Notes: generated by a model from the letters alone, not told the origin. Numbered from the stretch's first letter, positions 26,472-34,944 are shown. The stretch is DNA of 64,000 nt from Chryseobacterium rhizoplanae (GCF_900182655.1 NZ_FXTC01000010.1:62001-126000), one strand, 5' to 3'. Numbers and translations are program-made.

Positions 26472-26513
26472 TTTGTATTTGAAAAATAATTGTTAGATTT
26501 GTCTAACAATTAT
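26472..26513 (+). promoter_or_regulatory. Promoter and 28-bp palindromic operator of the TonB-receptor/thioredoxin operon
   Basis: TTTG at 26472-26475 and TAGATTTG at 26494-26501 form a -33/-7 pair with an 18-base spacer. The -7 box lies in the middle of a perfect inverted repeat with 12-base arms (26486-26497 and 26502-26513) around the centre TTTG. A dimeric repressor bound there would block polymerase. The TTAG-N6-CTAA core equals the spacing of DtxR/MntR-type metal operators; that assignment is inference. Confidence 0.7.
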
Positions 26514-26519
26514 AATTTC

Positions 26520-28589
26520 ATGAAGCGAATATTATTTTCTATTACTTTTTTATCATCATACTGTTTTGCGCAGGAAACAGACAGCTTAAGTTTGCAGGCC
26601 AATAAAACCCTGGATTCTGCCAGAGTTACCAGAAAAGAAATTAAGACCAGTAATATTGAAGATGTAGTGGTTACCGGAACCATAAAACCGATGAGTAGGT
26701 CAAAAAGTCCCGTGGCAGTAGAGATCTACAGCCAGAAATTTTTCCAGAAAAATCCCACTCCAAGTATTTTTGAAGCTATTGCTATGGTGAACGGAGTAAA
26801 ACCTCAGCTGAACTGTTCCGTCTGTAATACAGGAGATATCCATATCAATGGATTGGAAGGACCTTACACGATGATTTTGATTGACGGAATGCCGATTGTA
26901 AGTTCACTTTCAACAGTATATGGATTAAGTGGAATCCCGAATAGTCTGGTAGATAGAATAGAAGTAGTAAAAGGTCCTGCATCATCAATCTATGGTTCTG
27001 AAGCAATGGGAGGGGTTATTAATATTATCACTAAAAATGCTTTGACAGCTCCTAAATTGAGTGTTGATATGATGACCAGCACATGGAGTGAAAATAATCT
27101 GGATCTTTCTACCAAATTTAATGTAGGAAAGAATGCCGCTTCATTATTAAGCTTAAATTATTTCAGTTTTCAGGAAAGAATAGATCAGAATAAAGATAAT
27201 TTTACCGATGCCACTTTACAGAGCAGGATTTCAGTTTTTAACAAATGGAATTTTAAAAGAAAGGAAAACAGACAGGCAAGTTTTGCAATGAGATATCTGT
27301 ATGAAGACCGCTTTGGAGGAGAAATGCAGTGGAACAAATCTTACCGTGGCAGTGATCAGGTGTACGGAGAAAGTATTTATACCAACCGGGCAGAGGTTTT
27401 TGGTTTGTATGAATGGCCTATGAAAGAGCATATTGTGACTCAGTTTTCCTACAACTACCATGATCAGAATTCATTTTATGGATCCAATCCTTTCAATGCC
27501 ACGCAAAAGGTCGCTTTTGTACAAACGTATTGGGACAGAAGCTTCGGAAAACATGATATTACTGCCGGACTTACTTTTAAAAGGACTTTTTATGATGACA
27601 ATACACCGGGAACATTAGCTGCAGACGGTATCACGAATGCTCCGATGAAATCTCCGATCTGGGGAGCTTTTGTCCAGGATCAGTGGGAAATTAATGATAA
27701 ACATATTTTATTGCTGGGATACCGATATGATTATGATAAAGTACATCATTCCGTACATTCGCCGAGGTTCGCATGGAAATTTTCACCCAATCCGTATCAT
27801 ACGCTGCGTTTCAATTTTGGAACAGGTTTCAGAGTGGTGAATTTATTTACGGAAGATCACGCTGCATTGACAGGTTCAAGAGAAGTTGTGGTAAAATCAG
27901 ATCTTAAGCCGGAAAGATCAGTGAATGGAAACCTGAATTATATCTGGAAAATTCCTGTAGGAAACCGAATGGTCAATCTTGATGCTTCTGCATTCTATAC
28001 CTATTTCAGTAATAAAATTGTGGGAGATTTTGATTCTGATCCTGATAAAATTATTTATGATAATCTTCACGGATATGGAATTTCAAGAGGAGCTTCCCTG
28101 AACGTTGATTTTGCATTTCAGTTTCCGCTGAGTGTTAATCTAGGAGTAACTTATCTTGATGTATACCAGAAATTTGATAATGAAAATCAAAAAACACAGC
28201 AGCTGCATGCTCCAAAGTGGAGTGGAACTTATAACCTGACTTATAAATTTCCGAACAATCTGACGGTAGATTTTACCGGACAGTTTTATGGGCCGATGCG
28301 ACTTCCTGTTTTAGTGAATGACTACCGCCCGGAATATTCACCATTCTATTCTTTGGCTAATATTCAGGTGTCCAAGAGTTTCAAATCAGGATTTGAGATG
28401 TACTGCGGAATTAAGAATTTATTCAATTTTGCCCCTAAAGATCCTTTGATGAGACCGTTTGATCCATTTGATAAACATGTTGATGATCCTGTCAATAATC
28501 CCAATCATTATACTTTTGATACGGCATACGGCTATGCCCCAATGCAGCGCATCAGAGGTTTTCTGGGAGTAAAATATACTTTGAAATGA
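26520..28589 (+). CDS. TonB-dependent receptor with CxxC in the plug domain, probably metal- or haem-related
   Basis: 689 residues from the ATG at 26520. An in-frame TTG at 26490 lies inside the promoter palindrome and is rejected. The signal peptide ends about CFAQ. After a short linker come EDVVVTGTIKPMSRSKSPVAVE and the plug (about 50-165). The plug contains the unusual CSVC within LNCSVCNTGDIHINGLEGPY, then IEVVKGPASSIYGSEAMGGVINIIT. A barrel follows. The next gene, a thioredoxin-like protein, overlaps by 4 bases. The cysteine pair, the thioredoxin partner and the metal-type operator together suggest a redox-linked ligand such as copper, iron or haem. The ligand is not proven. Confidence 0.9.
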   Translation: MKRILFSITFLSSYCFAQETDSLSLQANKTLDSARVTRKEIKTSNIEDVVVTGTIKPMSRSKSPVAVEIYSQKFFQKNPTPSIFEAIAMVNGVKPQLNCSVCNTGDIHINGLEGPYTMILIDGMPIVSSLSTVYGLSGIPNSLVDRIEVVKGPASSIYGSEAMGGVINIITKNALTAPKLSVDMMTSTWSENNLDLSTKFNVGKNAASLLSLNYFSFQERIDQNKDNFTDATLQSRISVFNKWNFKRKENRQASFAMRYLYEDRFGGEMQWNKSYRGSDQVYGESIYTNRAEVFGLYEWPMKEHIVTQFSYNYHDQNSFYGSNPFNATQKVAFVQTYWDRSFGKHDITAGLTFKRTFYDDNTPGTLAADGITNAPMKSPIWGAFVQDQWEINDKHILLLGYRYDYDKVHHSVHSPRFAWKFSPNPYHTLRFNFGTGFRVVNLFTEDHAALTGSREVVVKSDLKPERSVNGNLNYIWKIPVGNRMVNLDASAFYTYFSNKIVGDFDSDPDKIIYDNLHGYGISRGASLNVDFAFQFPLSVNLGVTYLDVYQKFDNENQKTQQLHAPKWSGTYNLTYKFPNNLTVDFTGQFYGPMRLPVLVNDYRPEYSPFYSLANIQVSKSFKSGFEMYCGIKNLFNFAPKDPLMRPFDPFDKHVDDPVNNPNHYTFDTAYGYAPMQRIRGFLGVKYTLK

Positions 28590-29047
28590 AAAAAATAGCT
28601 TTATTTTTAATGTTAGTGCCCTGTTTTTATCTGTCTCAGATGAAGACAGGCACTTTTTCTGATCTCGAGGTACAGCAGAAAGAAGATCCGAAGCCGGTTG
28701 TTATTCACCTTTATACAGACTGGTGTGCGGTCTGTAAAATTGAATCTTACCGTTTGAGTAAAGATAAAGAGCTGGTGGGTATGATGAATGATCATTTCTA
28801 TTTTGTGAATTTTGAGGCAGAGAAGACGAAGGAGAAAATTCATTTCCAGAATCAGGATTTTGAATACCTGCAGAATGGAAATTCAGGAATTCATGAATTG
28901 GCACTTGCTTTGTCAAAGAATAAAAATCAGCCTGTTTATCCTTTATGGGTATTCCTGGATAAGCATCAGAATCTGGTGTATTATCAGGAAGGACAGATGA
29001 CGCCTGAAAAAATGAAGGAGAAACTATTGGAAATTTCTGCTTTGTAA
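28586..29047 (+). CDS. Periplasmic thioredoxin-fold protein
   Basis: 153 residues. The signal peptide is MKKIALFLMLVPCFYLSQ. The active site WCAVCK lies in VIHLYTDWCAVCKIESYRL (about 45-63), with a proline-containing strand QPVYPLWVFLD near 112, as in thioredoxin-like reductases. ATGA overlap with the receptor gene implies translational coupling. It may reduce the CxxC in the receptor plug or a metal chaperone; this is inferred only from proximity. Confidence 0.88.
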   Translation: MKKIALFLMLVPCFYLSQMKTGTFSDLEVQQKEDPKPVVIHLYTDWCAVCKIESYRLSKDKELVGMMNDHFYFVNFEAEKTKEKIHFQNQDFEYLQNGNSGIHELALALSKNKNQPVYPLWVFLDKHQNLVYYQEGQMTPEKMKEKLLEISAL

Positions 29048-29062
29048 ATTGGGAGATTTTTG

Positions 29063-29242
29063 TTGGAAACGCAAGGCGCAAGTTTTTTCTTTGGTGATAT
29101 TTTTAAGTCGCAAGGATTTTATCTGCGATAAAATTGTATAATTCTAATACTATATGCATTAAATCCTTGATGAAAATCTTTGATTTTCTTGTGCCTTAAA
29201 AAAACACATTATTTATTTTATTTGCACCTTAGCGTTTTCCAA
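29063..29242. repeat. Dispersed repeat with inverted ends, copy 1 (left of cupin module)
   Basis: Left end TTGGAAACGCAAGGCGCAAG and right end GCACCTTAGCGTTTTCCAA are inverted relatives. The internal word CGCAAGGATTTTATCT followed by GATAAAATT is shared with copy 2 at 31197-31389, in the same orientation. It fills most of the 29048-29252 gap and is non-coding. Confidence 0.65.
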
Positions 29243-29252
29243 CAAAATAAAT

Positions 29253-29723
29253 TTAAATATCAGCATCTATCAGCACGGCCAGCTGAATACAAGGTTCATC
29301 AGAACGGTTGCTCCACGCATGATTGGTTCCTCTTTGGATGACAATATCGCCCGCTTTCAGAAGTGTTTCACCTTCTTCCATGATCAGATAGAGTTCACCG
29401 AAAAGGATAATGATATAGTCCAGTGTTGCAGTTTGATGCATCATCGGATGAGGTTCATTCTTTTTCCACTCAACCCCTAAATCTTTATCCGGCGGAACCA
29501 CTACATACCGGAAATAAGTACCATTTTTGGGAGTTTGCGGAAATCCGGTGTTAGGAATTCTGGTTTCAAATTCTAAGCTTGCTGGCATTGTCTGCGTATT
29601 CCACACGTCCGAAATGATCAGTCCAGGAAAATGTTCCACTGCATTTTCTACCTGTTGGTCTTCTACAATGATCGATTTCCCGTTTTTAATTCCTGTTACG
29701 ATCCGTCTTGGTATTTTGTTCAT
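29253..29723 (-). CDS. Cupin domain protein
   Basis: 156 residues, cytosolic. A single cupin barrel lies at about 75-150: HPMMHQTATLDYIIILFGEL is motif 1 (His and Glu-like ligands) and GDIVIQRGTNHAWSNRSDEP is motif 2. The N-terminal half (RRIVTGIKNGKSIIVED) is typical of small cupins annotated in aromatic or oxidoreductase clusters. It starts 3 bases after the end of the oxidoreductase gene and is surely co-transcribed with it. Substrate unknown. Confidence 0.85.
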   Translation of the reverse strand: MNKIPRRIVTGIKNGKSIIVEDQQVENAVEHFPGLIISDVWNTQTMPASLEFETRIPNTGFPQTPKNGTYFRYVVVPPDKDLGVEWKKNEPHPMMHQTATLDYIIILFGELYLIMEEGETLLKAGDIVIQRGTNHAWSNRSDEPCIQLAVLIDADI

Positions 29724-29726
29724 AAT

Positions 29727-30716
29727 TTAGTGTTTCATGATAAGTTTATGACCTTGTGTCTGATTATTTTTTAATAGAGAATGCGCCTGCAGAACAGTGT
29801 CCAGAGAAAGATTTCCTATGAGTTTATGCTGTGGAGGAAGAATCGTTTCGTTTTCAATGAGCTTTTTTATTTCAAGTAAGCTGTTCTTGTAATATTCATA
29901 TTTTTTGATCATTCCGTAAGTGTAATTGGAGATATTCATAATCAAAGTTCCTTTGTTGAACAATGCTTCATGAGCATCTTTAGTGACTAAAGCTGTTACA
30001 TCAACATAAGTTCCATTAATCTTTAAAACTTCTGCCGTCACTTCAGACATATAATTTCCTACGAGATCGATTCCATATTCAAAAGGTTGATCATTATTGG
30101 CTTTTAAAATATTTTCAATGAGATTTTCATCTCTGTAATTAACGATCTGATGACTTTTTAATCCTAAATTAAGAAGCATGTGCCGGTTTTCTTCACTGCC
30201 AACGGTTGCTGTGATCTGCCGGATATTATGGGCCAGTAAAAGTTTGATCAAAAATGAACCAACGCCTCCAGCTGCACCTGTTACAAGAACTGTATTTTCC
30301 GGATTTAACTTCAGACGGTTAAAGATCTGTAAAGAGGTAAGTCCTGCTGAAGGAATGGAAGCCGCCTGTTCAAACGAGATATTTTTTGGTTTAAAAGATA
30401 CAATAGCTTCAGGTACGGCAATATATTCTGCGTAAGTACCGTTGCTTCCCATAGAGCCGCTGCCACAATAGACCTCATCACCAATATTGAACTGTGAAAC
30501 TTCGGCCCCTTTGCCAGCAATGATTCCTGATAGTTCTCTTCCTAATATAGGTGAACTGATTAGCTTTCTTTCCAGTTCGTTTTCCAGCATCTGATAATCG
30601 ATAGGATTGAAACCACTGGCTTTAATCTGGATTAAAACCTCATTATCTTTAGGTTTTGGCTGTTCGGTAAAGCCGTCTTCCAGTTTTCCGTTTTTATTTA
30701 AAATAACTGCTTTCAT
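29727..30716 (-). CDS. Zinc-free medium-chain dehydrogenase/quinone oxidoreductase
   Basis: 329 residues from the ATG at 30716 (MKAVILNKNGKLEDG); the upstream in-frame ATG at 30737 overlaps the -7 box. The MDR core is intact: VLIQIKASGFNPIDYQ, the GRELSGIIAGKG strand, and the nucleotide-binding LVTGAAGGVGSFLIKLLLA. Structural zinc cysteines are lacking, as in NADPH:quinone reductases. It is divergent from the HxlR regulator and co-transcribed with the cupin gene. The substrate is probably a quinone or alpha,beta-unsaturated carbonyl. Confidence 0.9.
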   Translation of the reverse strand: MKAVILNKNGKLEDGFTEQPKPKDNEVLIQIKASGFNPIDYQMLENELERKLISSPILGRELSGIIAGKGAEVSQFNIGDEVYCGSGSMGSNGTYAEYIAVPEAIVSFKPKNISFEQAASIPSAGLTSLQIFNRLKLNPENTVLVTGAAGGVGSFLIKLLLAHNIRQITATVGSEENRHMLLNLGLKSHQIVNYRDENLIENILKANNDQPFEYGIDLVGNYMSEVTAEVLKINGTYVDVTALVTKDAHEALFNKGTLIMNISNYTYGMIKKYEYYKNSLLEIKKLIENETILPPQHKLIGNLSLDTVLQAHSLLKNNQTQGHKLIMKH

Positions 30717-30734
30717 TATTGTTAATTTGATACA

Positions 30735-30742
30735 CAAATGTA
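30735..30742 (-). promoter_or_regulatory. -7 box of the oxidoreductase-cupin operon
   Basis: TACATTTG on the minus strand (30742-30735), 19 bases before the ATG at 30716. The -33 region would fall at about 30762-30766, at the edge of the HxlR-type operator, so the regulator could control both directions. Confidence 0.6.
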
Positions 30743-30756
30743 AAGAGGGAATAGTT

Positions 30757-30794
30757 TATATTTGCTACTAGTTAACTAATGGTAACTAGTTACC
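30757..30794 (+). promoter_or_regulatory. hxlR-type promoter and operator
   Basis: TATATTTG at 30757-30764 is a -7 box for the regulator gene. Just downstream are two direct copies of ACTAGTTA (30767-30774 and 30785-30792); the second lies in a perfect 14-base palindrome GGTAACTAGTTACC (30781-30794). This resembles operators of HxlR-family regulators and suggests autoregulation. Confidence 0.65.
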
Positions 30795-30808
30795 TTCATG
30801 AAACTATT

Positions 30809-31186
30809 ATGGCAAAAATTACTGAAAACGGCATCGAAAGAGAAGCCAGCTGTACGGAAGAACTGTTCGCAATGCGGGACAGTCTGGATGTTTTAGGAGG
30901 AAAATGGAAACTGATGATTTTACGATATCTGACGAACAGACCGGATCAAATGATCCATTTTAAAAAACTGGAACGCGGTATTGAAGGAATATCCGCCAAA
31001 ATGCTGAGCAAAGAATTAAAAGAACTGGAAACAAACCTTCTGATCACCAGAACCATTCAGGATACGAAACCTATCACTGTAACGTATGCGGTGACTGAAT
31101 ATGGAAAATCTGTATTTCCTGTGACAGAAACATTAGTCAATTGGGGAATAATCCATCGGGAGAAGATCAAAGAATCAATGGGATAG
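30809..31186 (+). CDS. HxlR-family winged-helix transcriptional regulator
   Basis: 125 residues from the ATG at 30809 (MAKITENGIEREASC). An earlier in-frame ATG at 30779 lies within the operator and is unlikely. The HxlR signature LGGKWKLMILRYL is followed by FKKLERGIEGISAKMLSKELKELE, the recognition helix region, and the wing TYAVTEYGKSV. One Cys near the N-terminus precedes the HTH, as in redox- or aldehyde-sensing HxlR proteins. It is divergent from the oxidoreductase-cupin operon, which it probably represses. Confidence 0.9.
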   Translation: MAKITENGIEREASCTEELFAMRDSLDVLGGKWKLMILRYLTNRPDQMIHFKKLERGIEGISAKMLSKELKELETNLLITRTIQDTKPITVTYAVTEYGKSVFPVTETLVNWGIIHREKIKESMG

Positions 31187-31196
31187 TTATGAGATA

Positions 31197-31389
31197 TTGG
31201 AAAGCGCAAAGACGCAAGAATTTTCCTTTAAATATACTTTAAGGCGCAAGGATTTTATCTTTGATAAAATTTAATTCTGTTGAATTTTAACTGAAACAAA
31301 CTTGCTGAAAATCTCCCATTGAGCGAAGTCGAAATGTTCTCGCGCCTTGAAGCAGTATGTTATTAAATTTCTTTGCGCCTTTGCGATTA
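31197..31389. repeat. Dispersed repeat with inverted ends, copy 2 (right of cupin module)
   Basis: Left end TTGGAAAGCGCAAAGACGCAAG and right end TTTCTTTGCGCCTTTGCGATTA are inverted relatives. The internal AAGGCGCAAGGATTTTATCT and GATAAAATT match copy 1 (29063-29242). With the terminator at 31436-31476 it accounts for the 31187-31493 gap. Confidence 0.65.
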
Positions 31390-31435
31390 CTAATAATATT
31401 ACTTCATAGAGAAAAAATCAATTAATCTATGTCGA

Positions 31436-31476
31436 TAAAAAAATCCTCAGAACCGTGTGGAGCTGAGGATTTTTGA
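31436..31476. terminator. Intrinsic terminator of the betaine transporter operon
   Basis: AAATCCTCAG and CTGAGGATTT arms around an 11-12 base loop, with an A run on the plus strand that gives the T tail on the minus strand, 20 bases past the operon end. Confidence 0.8.
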
Positions 31477-31493
31477 TAATACCAAATTGTTTA

Positions 31494-32348
31494 TTAATTT
31501 TTATCCAGCCAGGACTGTACAAGGTCCGAGTGATCTTTCACCCATTCTTTGGCGGTAGCTTCTTTATTTTTACTCTGTTCCATTTTCATTAAAAGGTCAG
31601 ACATATTTTCATCATCAAAATGAAGTTTAGCAAAGAATCTGGCCAGTTCCGGATGGTCATTCCCAAAACTTTTTCTGGAATAGGTTTTAATCTGTTCTGC
31701 TTCTCCATATATTTTTTTTGGATCATCAAGAAACTTAAGCTTCATTTTTCCAAACATCCAGTGAGGCTGCCATCCCGTTACCACAATCCATTCTTTTCGT
31801 TGTATGGCATTCTGCAATTCGGTGATCATAGCAATGGTAGAGGAGTTGATCTGTTGATAATCCAGTTTATAATCAATAATTGTTTTGTCAGTTCCGGTGG
31901 TTAATCCTGCTCCTTTTTCGATTCCAATAATTCTGTGGCTGAATTGATCTTTATGTTGATTAAGTTCTTCAATAGAGCTAACAGGAACATACTCCGGTAC
32001 GACCAATCCTATACGGCCGTTGTCATAATTGGTTCCAAGATGAGTCAGTCCCGGAAATTTAGCAAGCTTTTTGGCATGGGTGTAAGGAAGCCAGACTCCC
32101 ATGAAAAGATCTGTATCTTCATTATTCATTGAAGCCAGAATCATATCTGTAGAGGCTTTTTGAATAATAACGTGATATCCTTGTTCGTCCAGAATAGCTT
32201 TAGCAATATGCGTCATGGCTACATCTTCCGCCCAGCCATCTACCATTCCGATGGTAATATATTTAGAGTTTTTTATGTTTTCACACGAACTTAATGCTGT
32301 AAATAGTAACATTAAAACGGGAAAAAACAGATATTTTAATTGTTTCAT
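31494..32348 (-). CDS. Glycine betaine/osmoprotectant ABC transporter, substrate-binding lipoprotein
   Basis: 284 residues. The lipobox LSSC (Cys about residue 22) anchors it at the outer face of the inner membrane. The body is an OpuAC/ProX-type fold: ITIGMVDGWAEDVAMTHIAKAILDEQG, DLFMGVWLPYTH, the long GIEKGAGLTTGTD strand and VVTGWQPHWMFGKMKLKFLDDP. The aromatic residues in these blocks (Trp of DGW, VWLP and GWQPHW) are those that cage quaternary amines. It is the last gene of a three-gene operon with 1-base gaps. Confidence 0.92.
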   Translation of the reverse strand: MKQLKYLFFPVLMLLFTALSSCENIKNSKYITIGMVDGWAEDVAMTHIAKAILDEQGYHVIIQKASTDMILASMNNEDTDLFMGVWLPYTHAKKLAKFPGLTHLGTNYDNGRIGLVVPEYVPVSSIEELNQHKDQFSHRIIGIEKGAGLTTGTDKTIIDYKLDYQQINSSTIAMITELQNAIQRKEWIVVTGWQPHWMFGKMKLKFLDDPKKIYGEAEQIKTYSRKSFGNDHPELARFFAKLHFDDENMSDLLMKMEQSKNKEATAKEWVKDHSDLVQSWLDKN

Positions 32349-32349
32349 C

Positions 32350-33177
32350 TTATTGCTTTTTCTTTACAAATCCCTGGGTAATCCTGTCGAGGATAATGGC
32401 TAAAATCACAACGGATAATCCGCTTTCAAATCCTAATCCGATATCCAGGTTATTAATTCCTTCCAGTACTTTTTCACCTAAACCACCTGCAGCAATCATT
32501 CCTGCGATCACCACCATGGATAAGGATAACAGTATGGTCTGATTGATCCCTGTTAAGATCGTTTTCATTGCTAAAGGAAGCTCTACTTTAAACAGAATCT
32601 GTCGGTTGGTTGCCCCAAAAGCTCGTGCTGCTTCCACAATGTCTTTCGGAACGGCTTCAATTCCCAATGCTGTTAATCGTACCGCGGGCGGCATGGCAAA
32701 AATGATGGTTGCAAAAGCACCGGGCACTTTACCAATACTGAAAAACAGTACAGCAGGAATCAGGTAGACAAATGCGGGCATTGTCTGCATCAAATCCAGT
32801 AAAGGGCGAATGATTTTGTCGGCTATTTTGCTTTTAGCAGCCAAAATTCCCAGAGGGATAGAAAGGATAAGGGCAGTAATGGTGGACACAAAAATAAGTG
32901 CCAGCGTTTCCATGGTTTCTTTCCATAATCCCATTAAAAATATTAAGCTTAGTCCGGCTGCAGTTACCACAGCAATGCCTTTTCCGGCTTTCCATAATGC
33001 CAGCAGGGTAAAAAAGAGAATGATTACATAAAAAGGAGTGTTTGTTAATACCCATTCAATCCCCATGATAGAGGAGTTTCCTACATGTTTTATAACATCA
33101 AATACAGGTTTTCCATTTTCTGTGAGCCAATTGATTGCAGTTTCTACATATTGACCTATATCTATAGTTTTATTCAT
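32350..33177 (-). CDS. Glycine betaine/osmoprotectant ABC transporter, permease
   Basis: 275 residues with six or seven membrane spans. The coupling EAA loop is present as PKDIVEAARAFGATNRQILFKVELPLAMKTILTGINQTI, the ProW/OpuAB signature. Upstream are ALILSIPLGILAAKS and MQTMPAFVYLIPAVLFF, also diagnostic. It forms the inner-membrane channel between the binding lipoprotein and the ATPase encoded on either side. Confidence 0.93.
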   Translation of the reverse strand: MNKTIDIGQYVETAINWLTENGKPVFDVIKHVGNSSIMGIEWVLTNTPFYVIILFFTLLALWKAGKGIAVVTAAGLSLIFLMGLWKETMETLALIFVSTITALILSIPLGILAAKSKIADKIIRPLLDLMQTMPAFVYLIPAVLFFSIGKVPGAFATIIFAMPPAVRLTALGIEAVPKDIVEAARAFGATNRQILFKVELPLAMKTILTGINQTILLSLSMVVIAGMIAAGGLGEKVLEGINNLDIGLGFESGLSVVILAIILDRITQGFVKKKQ

Positions 33178-33178
33178 C

Positions 33179-34429
33179 TTATTGGTTGTTTGCGATTTCT
33201 TTTAATTCAATAATTTCTTCTTCGTTAAACTTGGTCGCTTCTATGACAAGAGATAACTGGGTAACAAGACCTAAAAATTTGTTGTCTTCATCAATTACTG
33301 CGATGGCTGATTTACTTCCGGAAATTAACGGTAACATTTCTTCTACCGTAACTTCAGGATAAACCGAAGGAACATTACTGTTGATAATTGATTCCACCGT
33401 TGGTTCTTTCTTTTTGGCTATGCGAACAACATCGTTAAGGGTTACAAAGCCCAGAAATTTATTTTGAAAATCTACCACCGGCAAGTTTTCTAATCCGGTA
33501 GCTCTCATTTTTCTTAAAGCTCCTTCCGGACCGTCTTTTCTGAAACGTACTACCGTAGCTTTGTCGAACATCAGAGATCTGGCAGTGATAATTGTTTTAC
33601 GGTCTACTTTCTCCACGAATGCTTTCACATAATCGCTGGCAGGATTGGTTAAAATATCTTCTGCTGTGCCTATCTGTTCTATGACACCATCTTTCATAAT
33701 GACGATACGGTCTCCGATTTTAATGGCCTCGTCCAGATCGTGCGTAATAAAGACAATGGTTTTTTGTAAAGTATTCTGCAGTTCAAGCATCTGATCCTGC
33801 ATTTCAGATTTTATCAATGGGTCCAGTGCGGAGAAAGCCTCATCCATAAGCAGTACTTCAGGATCATTGGCCAAAGCTCTTGCCAGCCCAACTCTCTGCT
33901 GCATTCCTCCTGAAAGTTGAGAAGGGTATTGATTTTCAAAACCATTTAAGCCAACAATATCTAATGCTTTCTGTGCTTTTTCATCGCGGGAAGCTTTGCT
34001 TTCTCCTCTGATTTCCAGCCCGAAACCTGCATTGTCTAAAATCGTATGATGAGGCAGCAATCCGAATTTCTGAAAAACCATACTCATTTCCGTTCTTCTT
34101 ACTTCCAGCAGTTCTTTGTTGTTTTTACCGGTAATATCATCGTCATTGATGTATACTTTTCCTGAGGTAGGCTCATTCAGTCTGTTTAAACAGCGCAGTA
34201 ATGTGGATTTTCCACTTCCGGAAAGTCCCATGATCACAAAGAATTCTCCTTCATAGATCTCAAAACTGGCTTTATTGATTCCTATGGTGCAGCCTGTTTT
34301 TTCAAGAATTTCCTTTTTGGAAAAGCCTTTGTCTAAAAGTTCCTGAGCTTTTTCTTTGTTTTTGCCAAAAATAATAGTCAGATCTTCCACTTTAAGTTTT
34401 ACTTTTCTACTGTTTTCATTTTTTTCCAT
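33179..34429 (-). CDS. Glycine betaine/osmoprotectant ABC transporter, ATPase with tandem CBS domains
   Basis: 416 residues. The ATPase core has Walker A GLSGSGKST, signature LSGGMQQRVGLARAL, Walker B VLLMDEAFSALDPL and the H-loop FITHDLDEA. The N-terminal extension before Walker A (KEKAQELLDKGFSKKEILEKTG) is typical of ProV/OpuAA. Two CBS domains occupy about 285-405 (TVVRFRKDGPEGALRKMRATGLENLPVVD and SKSAIAVIDEDNKFLGLVT); in OpuA such domains sense ionic strength. It is the first gene of the operon, preceded by an unusually long leader. Confidence 0.94.
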   Translation of the reverse strand: MEKNENSRKVKLKVEDLTIIFGKNKEKAQELLDKGFSKKEILEKTGCTIGINKASFEIYEGEFFVIMGLSGSGKSTLLRCLNRLNEPTSGKVYINDDDITGKNNKELLEVRRTEMSMVFQKFGLLPHHTILDNAGFGLEIRGESKASRDEKAQKALDIVGLNGFENQYPSQLSGGMQQRVGLARALANDPEVLLMDEAFSALDPLIKSEMQDQMLELQNTLQKTIVFITHDLDEAIKIGDRIVIMKDGVIEQIGTAEDILTNPASDYVKAFVEKVDRKTIITARSLMFDKATVVRFRKDGPEGALRKMRATGLENLPVVDFQNKFLGFVTLNDVVRIAKKKEPTVESIINSNVPSVYPEVTVEEMLPLISGSKSAIAVIDEDNKFLGLVTQLSLVIEATKFNEEEIIELKEIANNQ

Positions 34430-34799
34430 ATTCAGAATTTTTGAATTAATAAATGATATAAAAAACTGTACACCAATTCGTTATATGCGTTTAGCTTTAG
34501 TTGTCCTGCTGATGAGGATAGGATAAAATAATTTACTAAGCTTTTAATGATAAAAGCTTTTAACAAAAAAATAATGTATAAGAACCATGAGGCCTTATGT
34601 TTATTTTAAATATTTCAATAGATTATACTCTAGAAAAAGAGTGTATCATGTAAAAAAGAAATTAATCTCTTACATAGATTCTACAATTAAATTACTGATG
34701 AGGTAATTACAGATATGTGTACTGAACAACTTGAATGCCTACTTTGCATCAAAATGCAGGCCAGCATAAAAAAATGGGTATCAATTTTTTATGACGGTG
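34430..34799 (-). other. Long, possibly structured leader of the betaine transporter operon
   Basis: About 365 bases lie between the likely transcription start (from the -7 box at 34800-34807) and the first ATG. No ORF of note is present. Hairpins can be drawn at 34539-34560 (AAGCTTTTA/TAAAAGCTT), 34624-34647 (TATACTC/GAGTGTA) and 34688-34707 (AATTAC/GTAATT). None resembles a riboswitch class I know. Confidence 0.35.
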
Positions 34800-34807
34800 C
34801 AAATTTA
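34800..34807 (-). promoter_or_regulatory. -7 box upstream of the betaine transporter operon
   Basis: TAAATTTG on the minus strand fits the Bacteroidota -7 consensus. I found no clear -33 TTTG at the right distance, and the box lies about 370 bases before the ATG, so a closer promoter cannot be excluded. Confidence 0.4.
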
Positions 34808-34944
34808 CGAATTTTATATTAAATGGATTTTCATAACTGTAATGTGTTGATTTTCAATGGTGTTTTTAGGTTGGGATTTCATGAAAATTTTTCTCTTATC
34901 ACAAAGCTAAGAGAAGATTGACATGGTCTGGATGATCCGGTAAA

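Noticed and set aside
34512..34520. CTGATGAG at about 34510 and again near 34695, the core word of hammerhead ribozymes
   Set aside because: Neither copy is followed by a stem II closed by GAAA, nor by a suitable cleavage triplet and stem III; chance in AT-rich sequence.
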